Positions 36,231 through 45,754 are shown, counted from the stretch's first letter. The stretch is 64,000 bases of DNA from an uncultured Bacteroides sp. (GCA_947074205.1 CAMTOQ010000001.1:1-64000), one strand, 5' to 3'. Notes: a model not told the origin generated them from the sequence alone. Numbers and translations are program-made.

Positions 36231-37220
36231 TTAATCGTTTGAAGAAGCCATTGAATCGGGAAAAATCGTACGAGCAAACCAATATCGATACATCATCGTG
36301 GTTAGGAAATAGAGGATGAAAGCCGCAACAAATCCTGCCAATGCATCAATCAAGTAGTGAGCCTGGATGTAGACCGTGGCACAGCAAAGTAGCAGATAGA
36401 AAGGCAGCAGCATGGCGAAAAGCGTACGATTTTCTCGCACAGCAATAATCATCAATAAGGTAGACACACCTACATGCGAACTTGGGAAAGCAGCAGTGGG
36501 ACGTTCGCCTACTTGCTGTGAACCTTCGACCAGGTTATAGAAGAAGCCTTCAGTATAGCCCGGAGCAGGGAGTAGTTCTTGATTATGATTAAAGTAGTCG
36601 CCCACCTCATAGAAGTTGGCTATATCAACGTTCTCCATACCTATAGCCGGGAAGTAGAATTGCGGACCTGCAACCGGCACAAATATATAGATCAAATAAA
36701 AGATCAAGAAACTAGCTACCAATATAAAGGAGATCTTCTCGAACTGACTGTAACGGAAGATAAAGAAGTACATTGCCACCACAAATATCATGGGGTAATA
36801 GGCAAAGTAGCCCATATTGAAGGCTTCGCAGGCCCACCAGTGGGTCACAGCATTTGGAAAAAGCAATGCGGGTTGAGAGTTGAACAGCCACTGTTCGGCA
36901 TTAGCAAATACATGGTCAAGGTTGGGGAAGAAGCGATTGAACTCATAGGTATCGGGGTACCAGTAGGACAGAAGCCCCATCTGCACCACTATTCGTACAA
37001 AGGTGGTGAACTTGCATGGCGCCAATCGATAAAGATACATCAACAGAAATGTGACACTTGCAATGACTATTCGGTCGATCAACATAATACCTGCCTGCTC
37101 CATCTGTTGGTACATCACCAAGATAAGCAGAGTAGTCAGTAGGTTGTATATCAAAGAGATCTTTTCTACAGCGAAAAGTCCCTTATAGGGTGCAGTCTTT
37201 TTAAATAAATCTAGAGCCAT
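36231..37220 (-). CDS. PAP2-superfamily membrane phosphatase/transferase (Aur1/IPC-synthase-like)
   Basis: About 329 residues with six or more membrane helices and the PAP2 phosphate-binding motifs PTAAFPSSHVGVST and AHYLIDALAGF. The overall plan resembles the inositol-phosphoceramide-synthase-like branch. The ATG at 37220 overlaps the end of the SDR gene (ATGGCTCTAG), so translation is coupled. The frame extends six codons further upstream. A lipid-phosphate substrate is likely; a role in sphingolipid head-group chemistry is a guess. Confidence 0.78.
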   Translation of the reverse strand: MALDLFKKTAPYKGLFAVEKISLIYNLLTTLLILVMYQQMEQAGIMLIDRIVIASVTFLLMYLYRLAPCKFTTFVRIVVQMGLLSYWYPDTYEFNRFFPNLDHVFANAEQWLFNSQPALLFPNAVTHWWACEAFNMGYFAYYPMIFVVAMYFFIFRYSQFEKISFILVASFLIFYLIYIFVPVAGPQFYFPAIGMENVDIANFYEVGDYFNHNQELLPAPGYTEGFFYNLVEGSQQVGERPTAAFPSSHVGVSTLLMIIAVRENRTLFAMLLPFYLLLCCATVYIQAHYLIDALAGFVAAFILYFLTTMMYRYWFARTIFPDSMASSND

Positions 37221-38218
37221 CCTTCTTTTTTGTACCAAGCAATTGTTTCGGCCACCCCGCGAGTCAAATCATATTGAGGACAATAGCCTATCTCGTTTTG
37301 GGCAGGAGCAATGTCACATTGCCAATTCCTTTGTTTCATTATTTTATACTTGTCCGAATTGAGCGTGCTCGATTTTCCTACCAGCGCAGCACTCTTTTCG
37401 GCCAGCAAAGATACTACTTTAAGTATAAATAAAGGAAATTTCAGACGTAGAACGAACTTCTTAGCCATCTCTTTTTGAATAAGATCGGAAAAATGCGTGC
37501 TCGAATAGACTTGTCCATCTGACAAGAAGTAAGCTCTTCGCTGCACATTCGAGTCAATGGAGCAAAAGATAGCTTGCACCACATCTTTCACATAAACAAA
37601 GGTGAGGTCTTGTCTTTTATAGCCCACAGCAAAATCTAAATGATTACCAATAGACTTCGCCATCAAGAAATAATCGGCCTCACGTGGTCCGTAGACACCG
37701 GTGGGGCGAAGTATCACATAAGGGAAGTCTTGCAACGTCTCTAAATATTGTTCGGTTTTGAGCTTGCTCAACCCGTAAGCAGTATTGGGTTGTGGGGTAT
37801 CAGTTTCGAGAATGGCAGTATAATCGGCCTCACGAATGGGGCCAAAAACACTGAGTGTGCTGATATATACGAATTGAAGTGGAATCATATCGAGCGCCTT
37901 TAAGGTCTCTACAAAGTGAATGGTCTGGTGATAGTTCACCTCATCAAACTCCTCCTTGTTGCGACACTTGGTGGCACCGGCACAGTGAACAATGTAGTGG
38001 AACTCGCCCACAGCATACTTCTGTGTGGCCAGCTGCTCCTGAAGCGTTGAAGCATTAGAGAAGTCGAGTTCTATAAAGTTGATACGTTCATCTTTAAGAT
38101 AGCGTTTGCTGCTAGTAGTACGTATACCTGCCCACACTTCGAAACCTCTGTTTAAGGCTTCTTCTACTATAAAACTACCAATAAAACCGCTAGCTCCTGT
38201 TACTAATATTCGCTTCAT
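37211..38218 (-). CDS. Extended SDR, NAD-dependent epimerase/dehydratase
   Basis: About 335 residues from MKRILVTGASGFIG (nine more codons are open upstream). It has the Rossmann glycine motif GASGFIG, the active-site serine region YISTLSVFGP, and YGLSK giving the catalytic Tyr-x-x-x-Lys. The C-terminal half is close to hydroxysteroid-dehydrogenase-like SDRs rather than sugar epimerases. From memory, a B. thetaiotaomicron SDR (BT_0972) was shown to be a 3-ketosphinganine reductase. Coupling to a PAP2 gene makes a lipid substrate plausible, but orthology was not checked. Confidence 0.75.
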   Translation of the reverse strand: MKRILVTGASGFIGSFIVEEALNRGFEVWAGIRTTSSKRYLKDERINFIELDFSNASTLQEQLATQKYAVGEFHYIVHCAGATKCRNKEEFDEVNYHQTIHFVETLKALDMIPLQFVYISTLSVFGPIREADYTAILETDTPQPNTAYGLSKLKTEQYLETLQDFPYVILRPTGVYGPREADYFLMAKSIGNHLDFAVGYKRQDLTFVYVKDVVQAIFCSIDSNVQRRAYFLSDGQVYSSTHFSDLIQKEMAKKFVLRLKFPLFILKVVSLLAEKSAALVGKSSTLNSDKYKIMKQRNWQCDIAPAQNEIGYCPQYDLTRGVAETIAWYKKEGWL

Positions 38219-38295
38219 ATATACGTGATTTGTAGCGTAAGTCATTAAAAATTACGCCTGCAAAGGTAGTCTATATATTGAGAAGGGCAAAAACG

Positions 38296-39228
38296 TCAGT
38301 CACATTTACGCATTAGGCTATCCCCATCTTGGGTATGAACAACGGCCATTCGCATCTGCAACTCGTTGAGCTGTGTCTGATATTGTTCTATTTCCGAAAG
38401 GTCTTTCCAAACACCAAAAATCATCAATGGATGGTTGTTATGAGAAAAAGACATCGCCGTAATGAGGAATCTCGTGTAAGAGTCGGGGTTGAGGAGTGCA
38501 ACTCTCAGTTCTAACTGCTGTTCGGTGAGCTGGTGTTCGATGAAGCTAGAGAGAAGAAGGTCAAACTTTTCACGGTCATCAAGGTGTATTAATGGTCTAA
38601 ATTCGTCAATGTGGAAGTTCAACTCCTCATTGTTGGCCGTAATCACCTTGTTCATTTTATTATCGGTATCAAAACTCCAACTCATCAAATTGCCACCACG
38701 AAGTGCAAGGTGCATATTGACAGCAATTCTATTTTTCTCGATATCTTCTTCTATCAGCTGAGTAGTGTTCCGCTTGGTATACATATATCGTGTCGCCTTT
38801 CCTTCACTATCATATTTCAGAGCATTAATAACATGTTCGTACTCTTCAAAGCGCTTTGTCTCGGGGTTGTATATGCGCACCAATGAGACTAGCGATTCCT
38901 TTCTTCCATAAATTATATCAGAGTAGTCATTATAATATTGGTTAGCATCATCGGGATGAATACGCCGTTCTATATCGACCAACTCAAAACCGGCTACCTT
39001 AAACTCGCCATCACTAAATTGATAAAGCTCCTTTTTGAGCTCATCGTATACATATACATCTATATGAGAATCTCGGATAAGAGATGTAATAGACTTATTG
39101 AGTTCAGAGATACGAACATCATATAAATCTTTTTCGGCTTTAGCCTTCTTTAGTTTCGAAGCAAGCATCACAGAAAACATCAGTGATGAGAGAAACAACA
39201 ATCCTATAATCAATACTAAAATATACAT
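38296..39228 (-). CDS. Membrane-anchored PAS-domain protein lacking a kinase domain
   Basis: 310 residues: one N-terminal membrane helix (LVLIIGLLFLSSLMFSVMLA), a short coiled segment, and two PAS-like domains. The first contains IHPDDANQYYNDY and a PAC segment ending YTKRNTTQLIEED; the second contains LRGGNLMSWSFD and VWKDLSEIEQYQTQLNELQMRM. It matches the sensory half of Bacteroides hybrid histidine kinases. It stops just where a HisKA domain would begin, and no kinase frame follows in the 77 bases before the SDR gene. It is either a free-standing sensor or a truncated kinase. Confidence 0.7.
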   Translation of the reverse strand: MYILVLIIGLLFLSSLMFSVMLASKLKKAKAEKDLYDVRISELNKSITSLIRDSHIDVYVYDELKKELYQFSDGEFKVAGFELVDIERRIHPDDANQYYNDYSDIIYGRKESLVSLVRIYNPETKRFEEYEHVINALKYDSEGKATRYMYTKRNTTQLIEEDIEKNRIAVNMHLALRGGNLMSWSFDTDNKMNKVITANNEELNFHIDEFRPLIHLDDREKFDLLLSSFIEHQLTEQQLELRVALLNPDSYTRFLITAMSFSHNNHPLMIFGVWKDLSEIEQYQTQLNELQMRMAVVHTQDGDSLMRKCD

Positions 39229-39639
39229 ATTCGTTTGTTTTTAATATCATATTACGCTAGTAGTAAGATGATTAAAAACCCATCAAACTAAAAGATAATG
39301 AACTAGCTTATATCAACGCACATTGTAATCACCATTGCCTTGAAAGTGCTTATCAATCGGCCTTTGTCGTTCAAATAAGATAAAAACAATCTTGACATAC
39401 CGGCGCTAAAAGATATAATACAAATTAGCGGTTTTTGAGTATAAACAAACTTGTGTAATAATTAGGATGATAAAACAACTTATATTTAACACACCTTCAC
39501 AGTAGATCTTTCAAGTTATACAAGAAACAGAGACAGGCTATAATTTAAAAATAAGATATGAACGAACAATTACTTTTATTTGTTTACTTTGTACTAATAA
39601 GAAATCTTTCAGTACAAATAACAGAAAGGAATATAAGTT
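39229..39639. other. Divergent intergenic region before rnr
   Basis: 411 A+T-rich bases with no open frame. A perfect inverted repeat TTGTACT / AGTACAA (39589-39617, loop of 15) lies just before the rnr ribosome-binding region and would be a hairpin in the rnr leader. No clean -7 box was found for rnr; ttactttg (39584-39591) is the nearest. Confidence 0.45.
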
Positions 39640-41784
39640 ATGGCTAAGAAGAAAAAAGATAAGAAAGCCGGTAAGCGAATGAGCAAGAAAGACCTTGCCA
39701 ACCTGATAATGGACTATTTTCAGAAGAGACAAGGCGAAGCAATCAGTATGCGCAAGATATTTACAGATTTGCGTTTAACTACTCATCCGCTAAAAATGCT
39801 CTGTGTAGACATCCTTGAAGAGATGCTAATGGCAGAGTATTTAACTCTAACAGAAAAGAATGTATATAAGCTAAATAACATTGGCATAGAGATGGTGGGT
39901 AAATTCCAACGCAAAGCCAATGGCAAAAACATGTTTATACCCGATGGCGACGGCGAACCGATACAGATTGCCGAACGCAACTCGGCACATGCCATGAACA
40001 ACGACCGCGTGCGTATAGCCTGCTATGCCCACCGCCACAACCAATGCGCCGAGGGCGAAGTGGTAGAGATTCTAGAAAGAGCTAACGATACTTTTGTAGG
40101 TACACTGCAGGTAGAGAAATCGTATGCTTTCCTACTGACCGAAAGCCGCACACTGGCCAACGATATCTTTATACCAAGAGATAAACTAAAAGGTGGAAAG
40201 ACGGGCGATAAGGCTATTGTGAAGATTACCGAATGGCCCGAAAAGGCAAAGAATCCTATCGGCCAGGTGATTGACATCCTTGGTAAGGCGGGCGAAAACA
40301 CCACCGAGATGCATGCTATTCTTGCCGAATTTGGTCTGCCTTATGTATATCCACTAGCAGTGGAAAAGGCAGCAGACCGCATATCTGACGATATCACTGA
40401 GGAAGAAATTGCTAAACGCGAAGACTTCCGCAAGATAACTACTTTTACCATCGACCCTAAAGATGCAAAAGACTTTGACGATGCGCTATCTATTCGCAAA
40501 CTAGAAGACGGCGTGTGGGAGATTGGTGTGCATATCGCCGATGTGTCGCACTACGTGACCGAGGGTAGCATCATCGACCGCGAAGCCGAAGGGCGTGCTA
40601 CATCTGTCTACTTGGTAGACCGCACCATACCTATGCTTCCCGAACGCTTGTGTAACGGGCTTTGTTCCCTCCGCCCTAACGAGGAGAAGTTGGCCTATTC
40701 AGCTATCTTCCACATGAACGAGAAGGCAGAAGTGCTGGAGTCGCGTGTGGTAAAGACCGTGATTTACTCGGATCGCCGTTTCACCTACGAAGAGGCACAA
40801 AACATCATCGAAACGGGCGAGGGCGACTACAAAGAAGAGGTGCTTGAGCTTGACCGCTTAGCAAAGATTCTACGTCAAAAGCGTTTTGCCAATGGCGCCA
40901 TCAACTTCGACCGTTATGAGGTGAAGTTCGAGATTGACGAAGCCGGCAGACCACTTAGCGTCTACTTCAAGGAGTCGAAAGATGCCAACAAGCTGGTAGA
41001 AGAGTTTATGTTGCTTGCCAACCGCACTGTGGCCGAGAAAGTTGGTCGCGTGCCCAAAGGCAAGAAACCTAAAGTATTCCCTTATCGTATTCACGAGGCT
41101 CCGGCTCCCGAAAAGTTGGAAAACTTGTCGCAGTTCATCGCACGCTTTGGTTATAAGATCCGTACCACAGGTACACAAACCGATATCTCAAAGTCGCTAA
41201 ACAAACTGCTTGCAGATGTTCACGGAAAGACAGAAGAGAATTTGATCGAGACTGTGTCTATCCGCGCCATGCAGAAGGCTAGATATTCTACCCACAACAT
41301 TGGCCACTATGGATTAGGCTTTGAATATTATACCCACTTCACCTCGCCTATTCGTCGTTTCCCCGACTTAATGGTGCATCGCTTGCTCACCAAGTATATT
41401 GATGGCGGACGCAGCGTATCCGAAGTGAAGTATGAAGATCTTTGCGACCATAGTTCGAATATGGAGCAGATTGCGGCCAATGCCGAACGTGCATCAATCA
41501 AGTACAAGCAGGTAGAGTTTATGCAAGATAAGTTGGGTCAGACCTTCGATGGTGTGATATCGGGGGTTACCGAATGGGGACTTTACGTAGAGCTCAACGA
41601 TAACAAGTGCGAGGGTATGATACCTATGCGCGACCTTGGCGACGACTATTACGAACTAGACGAGAAGAACTATTGCATACGTGGACGTAGCAAGAAGAAG
41701 GTGTATAGCTTGGGCGACGATATCACTATCAAAGTGGCTCGCGCTAACCTAGAGAAGAAACAGCTCGACTTTACGCCAGCGTAA
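39640..41784 (+). CDS. rnr: Ribonuclease R
   Basis: 714 residues, a processive 3'-5' exoribonuclease able to degrade structured RNA. It has a Lys-rich N-terminus with a winged-helix region, cold-shock domains (GVFIPDGDGE-like segment, FLLTESRTLANDIFIPR), and the RNB catalytic core with the Asp cluster DPKDAKDFDDALS. A C-terminal S1 domain follows (FDGVISGVTEWGLYVELND). Length and order are normal for the family. Confidence 0.96.
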   Translation: MAKKKKDKKAGKRMSKKDLANLIMDYFQKRQGEAISMRKIFTDLRLTTHPLKMLCVDILEEMLMAEYLTLTEKNVYKLNNIGIEMVGKFQRKANGKNMFIPDGDGEPIQIAERNSAHAMNNDRVRIACYAHRHNQCAEGEVVEILERANDTFVGTLQVEKSYAFLLTESRTLANDIFIPRDKLKGGKTGDKAIVKITEWPEKAKNPIGQVIDILGKAGENTTEMHAILAEFGLPYVYPLAVEKAADRISDDITEEEIAKREDFRKITTFTIDPKDAKDFDDALSIRKLEDGVWEIGVHIADVSHYVTEGSIIDREAEGRATSVYLVDRTIPMLPERLCNGLCSLRPNEEKLAYSAIFHMNEKAEVLESRVVKTVIYSDRRFTYEEAQNIIETGEGDYKEEVLELDRLAKILRQKRFANGAINFDRYEVKFEIDEAGRPLSVYFKESKDANKLVEEFMLLANRTVAEKVGRVPKGKKPKVFPYRIHEAPAPEKLENLSQFIARFGYKIRTTGTQTDISKSLNKLLADVHGKTEENLIETVSIRAMQKARYSTHNIGHYGLGFEYYTHFTSPIRRFPDLMVHRLLTKYIDGGRSVSEVKYEDLCDHSSNMEQIAANAERASIKYKQVEFMQDKLGQTFDGVISGVTEWGLYVELNDNKCEGMIPMRDLGDDYYELDEKNYCIRGRSKKKVYSLGDDITIKVARANLEKKQLDFTPA

Positions 41785-41804
41785 TTTGCAAAGGCATCCT
41801 ATAC

Positions 41805-41857
41805 AAAAAAATGACACAGCAAGTAGTTATTACCAACTACTCACTGTGTCATTTCAC
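41805..41857. terminator. Bidirectional intrinsic terminator
   Basis: aaatgacacag / ctgtgtcattt with an inner agtagtt / aactact, between convergent rnr and cysK. Confidence 0.9.
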
Positions 41858-41885
41858 TAACTAACAACAACCTCTTTTATTCTTT

Positions 41886-42833
41886 CTACAAAGGATACTC
41901 CTCGAAGGCATAAAGCACAGTCGACAAGTATCTTTCGCCTGTATCGGGTAGCAACACCACGATAGTTTTACCTTCATTTTCGGGCAGTCTAGCCAACTGT
42001 GTTGCGGCATGTAGCGCTGCCCCCGATGATATGCCTACCAACAAACCTTCCGAAGAGGCCAGTTCGCGGCTAGTGCGTATCGCATCATCATTTTCCACTT
42101 TTATAATTCTGTCCACTACCTCAGCATCGAAGATCTTAGGAACAAAGCCGGCACCGATACCTTGTATCTTGTGTGGACCGGGTTTTCCACCCGACAATAC
42201 CGGAGAGTCGGCCGGTTCGGCGGCTACAATCTCAACCTTTGGGTTGTGCTCTTTTAGCGCCTTGCCCACTCCACTCACTGTACCACCGGTGCCTACACCT
42301 GCTACAAAGATGTCTACCTCGCCATCGGTATCACGCCAGATCTCTTGCCCAGTAGTGCGATAGTGCACGTCAGGGTTGGCTGCGTTTTCGAACTGCTGCA
42401 AGATGATAGATCCGGGAATCTCGCCATTCAACTCTTGTGCTCTCTCTATAGCCCCCTTCATGCCGGCCGCACCAGGTGTAAGTACCAACTCAGCTCCAAG
42501 AGCTTTAAGCAAGTTGCGACGTTCTACACTCATCGTCTCGGGCATGGTTAGTATCAGCTTATAACCTTTAACCGAAGCTACGAAAGCCAAACCTACACCT
42601 GTGTTACCACTAGTTGGTTCGATGATGGTAGCACCAGGACTTAGTACACCCTTCTTCTCAGCATCGGTAATCATAGCCAAGGCCACACGATCCTTGACGC
42701 TGCCTGCAGGGTTAAAATACTCTAGCTTTGCCACCACAGTAGCTTTTAGCTGATGTTTCTCGTTGTAGTGAGAGAGTTCCAACAATGGGGTATTACCCAC
42801 AAGGTCGGTCAGTTGTTTAGCGATCTTCTTCAT
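41886..42833 (-). CDS. cysK: Cysteine synthase A
   Basis: 315 residues, PLP-dependent O-acetylserine sulfhydrylase. The PLP lysine is in [11 protein letters not shown]. The phosphate/substrate loops are [10 protein letters not shown] and [13 protein letters not shown], and GISSGAA is present near the C-terminus. It makes cysteine from O-acetylserine and sulfide. The promoter region carries unusual inverted repeats (see 42875-42921). Confidence 0.96.
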   Translation of the reverse strand: MKKIAKQLTDLVGNTPLLELSHYNEKHQLKATVVAKLEYFNPAGSVKDRVALAMITDAEKKGVLSPGATIIEPTSGNTGVGLAFVASVKGYKLILTMPETMSVERRNLLKALGAELVLTPGAAGMKGAIERAQELNGEIPGSIILQQFENAANPDVHYRTTGQEIWRDTDGEVDIFVAGVGTGGTVSGVGKALKEHNPKVEIVAAEPADSPVLSGGKPGPHKIQGIGAGFVPKIFDAEVVDRIIKVENDDAIRTSRELASSEGLLVGISSGAALHAATQLARLPENEGKTIVVLLPDTGERYLSTVLYAFEEYPL

Positions 42834-42874
42834 AACTGTTTATATTTAATAGTTCAACTTCCAATTGTATAATG

Positions 42875-42921
42875 CAAAGGTAACGGGTGTGTGGTAGTTT
42901 CGAAATACCACACATGTGGTA
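42875..42921 (-). promoter_or_regulatory. cysK promoter with overlapping inverted-repeat operator
   Basis: On the minus strand TACCTTTG (42875-42882) is a -7 box. Immediately upstream, GTGTGGTA (42889-42896) and TACCACAC (42906-42913) form an inverted repeat around gtttcgaaa. A third half-site, atgtggta (42914-42921), makes a second palindrome with the middle copy. This covers the -33 region, as expected of an operator. Confidence 0.6.
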
Positions 42922-43019
42922 AATTGCTAGAAGACGAAAAGACAGGATCTTCTCACCCTATCGAGAAAGTATTCTCAAAGCGTTGAGAAGAGTGAGAAGA
43001 ATAGAGGGTACAAAACAAA

Positions 43020-43062
43020 GAATGCTTGCACAGTGACTCAATTGTATCACTATGCAAGCATT
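43020..43062 (-). terminator. Intrinsic terminator after sufE
   Basis: Stem aatgcttgca / tgcaagcatt, continued by agtga / tcact, followed on the minus strand by a T-rich stretch. Confidence 0.8.
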
Positions 43063-43084
43063 GATCTTATCTGTTTATAGATGC

Positions 43085-43510
43085 TTAGGCCTGATGCTTG
43101 GCTTTGAAAGCCAAGGCATACATACGCATCTGCTTCACCATCGACAGCAAACCATTGCTACGTGTAGGCGAAAGATGGTCTTTCAAACCAATTTGGTCGA
43201 TGAAGTAAAGATCGGAGTCAAGGATATCCTCGGCGGTGTGTCCCGACAGTACACGAATCAATAGGGCAATGATACCTTTTACAATCAATGCATCGCTATC
43301 GGCTTCGAACACCAAAACGCCATCGCGTTCTTCGGCATGCAGCCACACACGGCTCTGGCAACCTTCGATCAGGTTCTGCTCTATCTTATATTTTTCATCA
43401 AGTGGGGCTTGTTCATTACCAAGGTCTATCAACAATTGATAGCGGTCCATCCAATCGTCGAAGTCGCTAAACTCGGCGATAATATCGTCTTGCAGTTGAT
43501 TAATTGTCAT
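43085..43510 (-). CDS. sufE: SufE-family sulfur acceptor
   Basis: 141 residues. SufE accepts persulfide sulfur from the cysteine desulfurase SufS for Fe-S assembly. The sulfur-accepting Cys is in NLIEGCQSRVWL (about residue 51), and the C-terminal half has GLKDHLSPTRSNGL. It stands near cysK, but each has its own terminator or promoter. No sufS is adjacent. Confidence 0.93.
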   Translation of the reverse strand: MTINQLQDDIIAEFSDFDDWMDRYQLLIDLGNEQAPLDEKYKIEQNLIEGCQSRVWLHAEERDGVLVFEADSDALIVKGIIALLIRVLSGHTAEDILDSDLYFIDQIGLKDHLSPTRSNGLLSMVKQMRMYALAFKAKHQA

Positions 43511-43541
43511 AATCTATCTATTTAAGAGATGTATATTCAGT

Positions 43542-44543
43542 TTATTTCTCGTTGTAAATCACATGTGTCACCACAGCACCCACTGCGCCTAATGTGGCCG
43601 GATTAATATTGCTCATATCATCTTTCAACGTGTGCCAATTGGGGTCGAAGCTATAGCGTCCGGTGGGGTCGTGAGGGATGATATCGATAGTAGGAATATT
43701 GGCAATCTGGTTAACGAACACATGATCATCCAAAGCGGCTCCTCCACGTTGGTCGATAAAGTAATTGCCATAGCCTAACTTCTTAGCCATATTCCACACC
43801 TTTTGGTTTACACCTTTAGCATAGCGTTCGGATGTATATTCGCGGTAGAAGGTGGGTTGCTGTCCGCCTACCATATCGAGCAGAATGCCATATCGAGCAT
43901 TATAGCCCGGCACATGTGGGTTGCGTGCCCAGTATTGTGTGCCCAAGCACCAAGACTCTTCGCCTGCATAGGTATCATCCTGTGCATGTGAACCGTAGTC
44001 TTCCGCATCGACAAACATAATATCTACTCCAATATTGGGTTGCTGCTGTCCGAAAAGTCTTGCCATCTCGAGCAACACACCCACCCCGCTCGCTCCATCG
44101 TTGGCTCCAAGTATAGGAGTACGGTGCTTAGACGGATCGGGGTCAGCATCTGCCCAAGGACGACTATCCCAGTGGGCTAGCAACAAAACACGTTTCTTGT
44201 TCTCAGGCTGGAAAGAGCCTATAATATTGCGCGCTTTCAGTATAGTGCCCGTATAAGCTTGCAGGTCGGCATATTGACTAGTAACCACTGCCCCATGACG
44301 CTCTAGCTCCGAAGCTAGGTAGTCGCCACAGGCCACATGCGCAGCACTATTGGGCACACGTGGACCAAAGTCTACTTGTTGTTTCACATATTGATAGGCA
44401 CTATCGGCATTGAATGCGGGTACATTAACTTCGACTACCTCTGTCGATACCGCCGTGTCGTTTCCTTGATTTTTGCCGCCGCTACAAGAAAGAGCAGCGG
44501 TCATATAGAATGCTCCTGTCAAAAGGAAGAAATATTTTCTCAT
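43542..44543 (-). CDS. M28-family lipoprotein, glutaminyl-peptide cyclotransferase-like
   Basis: 333 residues with lipobox ALSC. The zinc-binding frame LAHWDSRPWADADPD, GANDGASGVGVLLEMAR, VDAEDYG and the C-terminal IDIIPHD fits M28. The D-P-D-x-x-K-H-x-T-P-I pattern resembles the Porphyromonas-type glutaminyl cyclases more than aminopeptidases. Such enzymes convert N-terminal Gln of exported proteins, exposed after signal cleavage, to pyroglutamate. The choice between cyclase and peptidase rests on motif similarity only. Confidence 0.8.
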   Translation of the reverse strand: MRKYFFLLTGAFYMTAALSCSGGKNQGNDTAVSTEVVEVNVPAFNADSAYQYVKQQVDFGPRVPNSAAHVACGDYLASELERHGAVVTSQYADLQAYTGTILKARNIIGSFQPENKKRVLLLAHWDSRPWADADPDPSKHRTPILGANDGASGVGVLLEMARLFGQQQPNIGVDIMFVDAEDYGSHAQDDTYAGEESWCLGTQYWARNPHVPGYNARYGILLDMVGGQQPTFYREYTSERYAKGVNQKVWNMAKKLGYGNYFIDQRGGAALDDHVFVNQIANIPTIDIIPHDPTGRYSFDPNWHTLKDDMSNINPATLGAVGAVVTHVIYNEK

Positions 44544-44574
44544 TAGTAATCCGGATAAATAAGATGTATGGATA

Positions 44575-44609
44575 CAAAATTAGCCAATTCTATAAAAGAA
44601 CTGGCTAAT
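44575..44609 (-). terminator. Intrinsic terminator after the LD-carboxypeptidase gene
   Basis: On the minus strand attagccagttct / agaattggctaat form a 13-bp stem with one G-T pair, then four T. Confidence 0.75.
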
Positions 44610-44621
44610 CTACTGTTTTTA

Positions 44622-45533
44622 TTAACTAAAGAAGCTCAATTTAATCTCCTTGGAATCGACTTCAAGAGTGACCTTTGCTCCATTGATAAGCGGCAGATTG
44701 TTAGTGACATGCCCCACAGGAAAGTTAAACGCCACCGGGAAATCATATTCTTTAAGTAGATCAGCAATGGCACCATACAGCACTTTTCCCAACGACTTAT
44801 CTTCTTCAAAGTCGGTAAATTGGCCGATGATGACTCCAGACACCTGTTCGAACACCCCACCCAGCTTGAGATTGTAAAGCATACGCTCTACTGCATGGGG
44901 ACGCTCTCCTATATCTTCTATAAACAAGATGCTACCGGCAGGCGGGATATCGTATTTGGTACCACGCAACCCATACATCACAGCCAAATTACCACCTCTA
45001 AGTACACCTTCGGCTGTGCCCTTCCTGCTCAGCTTATGTGTAGGGCAACTATAAGATGGCAGCTCACCCAGAAGAGTCTGTTTCAGATAAAGGGTGCAGG
45101 GATCATCCTCTGCTTCTACCGCAAGATGGCGAGCCATGGGTGCGTGCAAAGAGGCAAAGCCGTGGTATTGGATGGTATTATGAAGGGCGGTGATATCACT
45201 GAAACCGATCACCCACTTGGGGTACTGAAAGAATTCTGTAAAGTCGAGCTGATCGATAAGATGCACCATGCCATAGCCGCCTCGGCTACAGAGTATAGCA
45301 CTAACCTTGGGGTTGTCCATCGCACTTTGCAGATCGGCCAGTCTATTCTTGATGCTTCCTGCATAATGACCGGAAGAGCCTTTTGCATGCGGGGCCACCT
45401 TCACCTTCAGGCCCCACGACTCTAATCGCTGGGCTGCACCTGCTATTAGGTTTTTATCAATCTTGCTTGCAGGAGAAAGAATAACAACTAAATCGCCTTC
45501 TTTTAGGAACTGAGGTAATGTAGGGGTGTCCAT
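44622..45533 (-). CDS. LD-carboxypeptidase (S66 family)
   Basis: 303 residues. S66 enzymes trim the terminal D-alanine from L,D-linked murein tetrapeptides, in recycling or wall remodelling. Visible landmarks are CSRGGYGMVHLID, the nucleophile serine in IGFSDITALH, the Glu in SILFIEDIGERPH, and the His in FPVGHVTNNLPL. It is monocistronic. Confidence 0.92.
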   Translation of the reverse strand: MDTPTLPQFLKEGDLVVILSPASKIDKNLIAGAAQRLESWGLKVKVAPHAKGSSGHYAGSIKNRLADLQSAMDNPKVSAILCSRGGYGMVHLIDQLDFTEFFQYPKWVIGFSDITALHNTIQYHGFASLHAPMARHLAVEAEDDPCTLYLKQTLLGELPSYSCPTHKLSRKGTAEGVLRGGNLAVMYGLRGTKYDIPPAGSILFIEDIGERPHAVERMLYNLKLGGVFEQVSGVIIGQFTDFEEDKSLGKVLYGAIADLLKEYDFPVAFNFPVGHVTNNLPLINGAKVTLEVDSKEIKLSFFS

Positions 45534-45754
45534 GTCAGTATGTATTGCTAGAAATACAAATGTACAGATTAAATCTATGCAGCAAAACCTTACTTATAAA
45601 AATTACGTTATAACGTAAAATAATTTCCACTTTGATACCAAATGCAGCCTTTAAACGTCAAATAAACAAACTGTTAGCACACATGGTTATTTTCAGGTAT
45701 AGAGTACTAGATATTTCGACTTTATTTTCTCATATTTGCTAAAAACCTACCATT

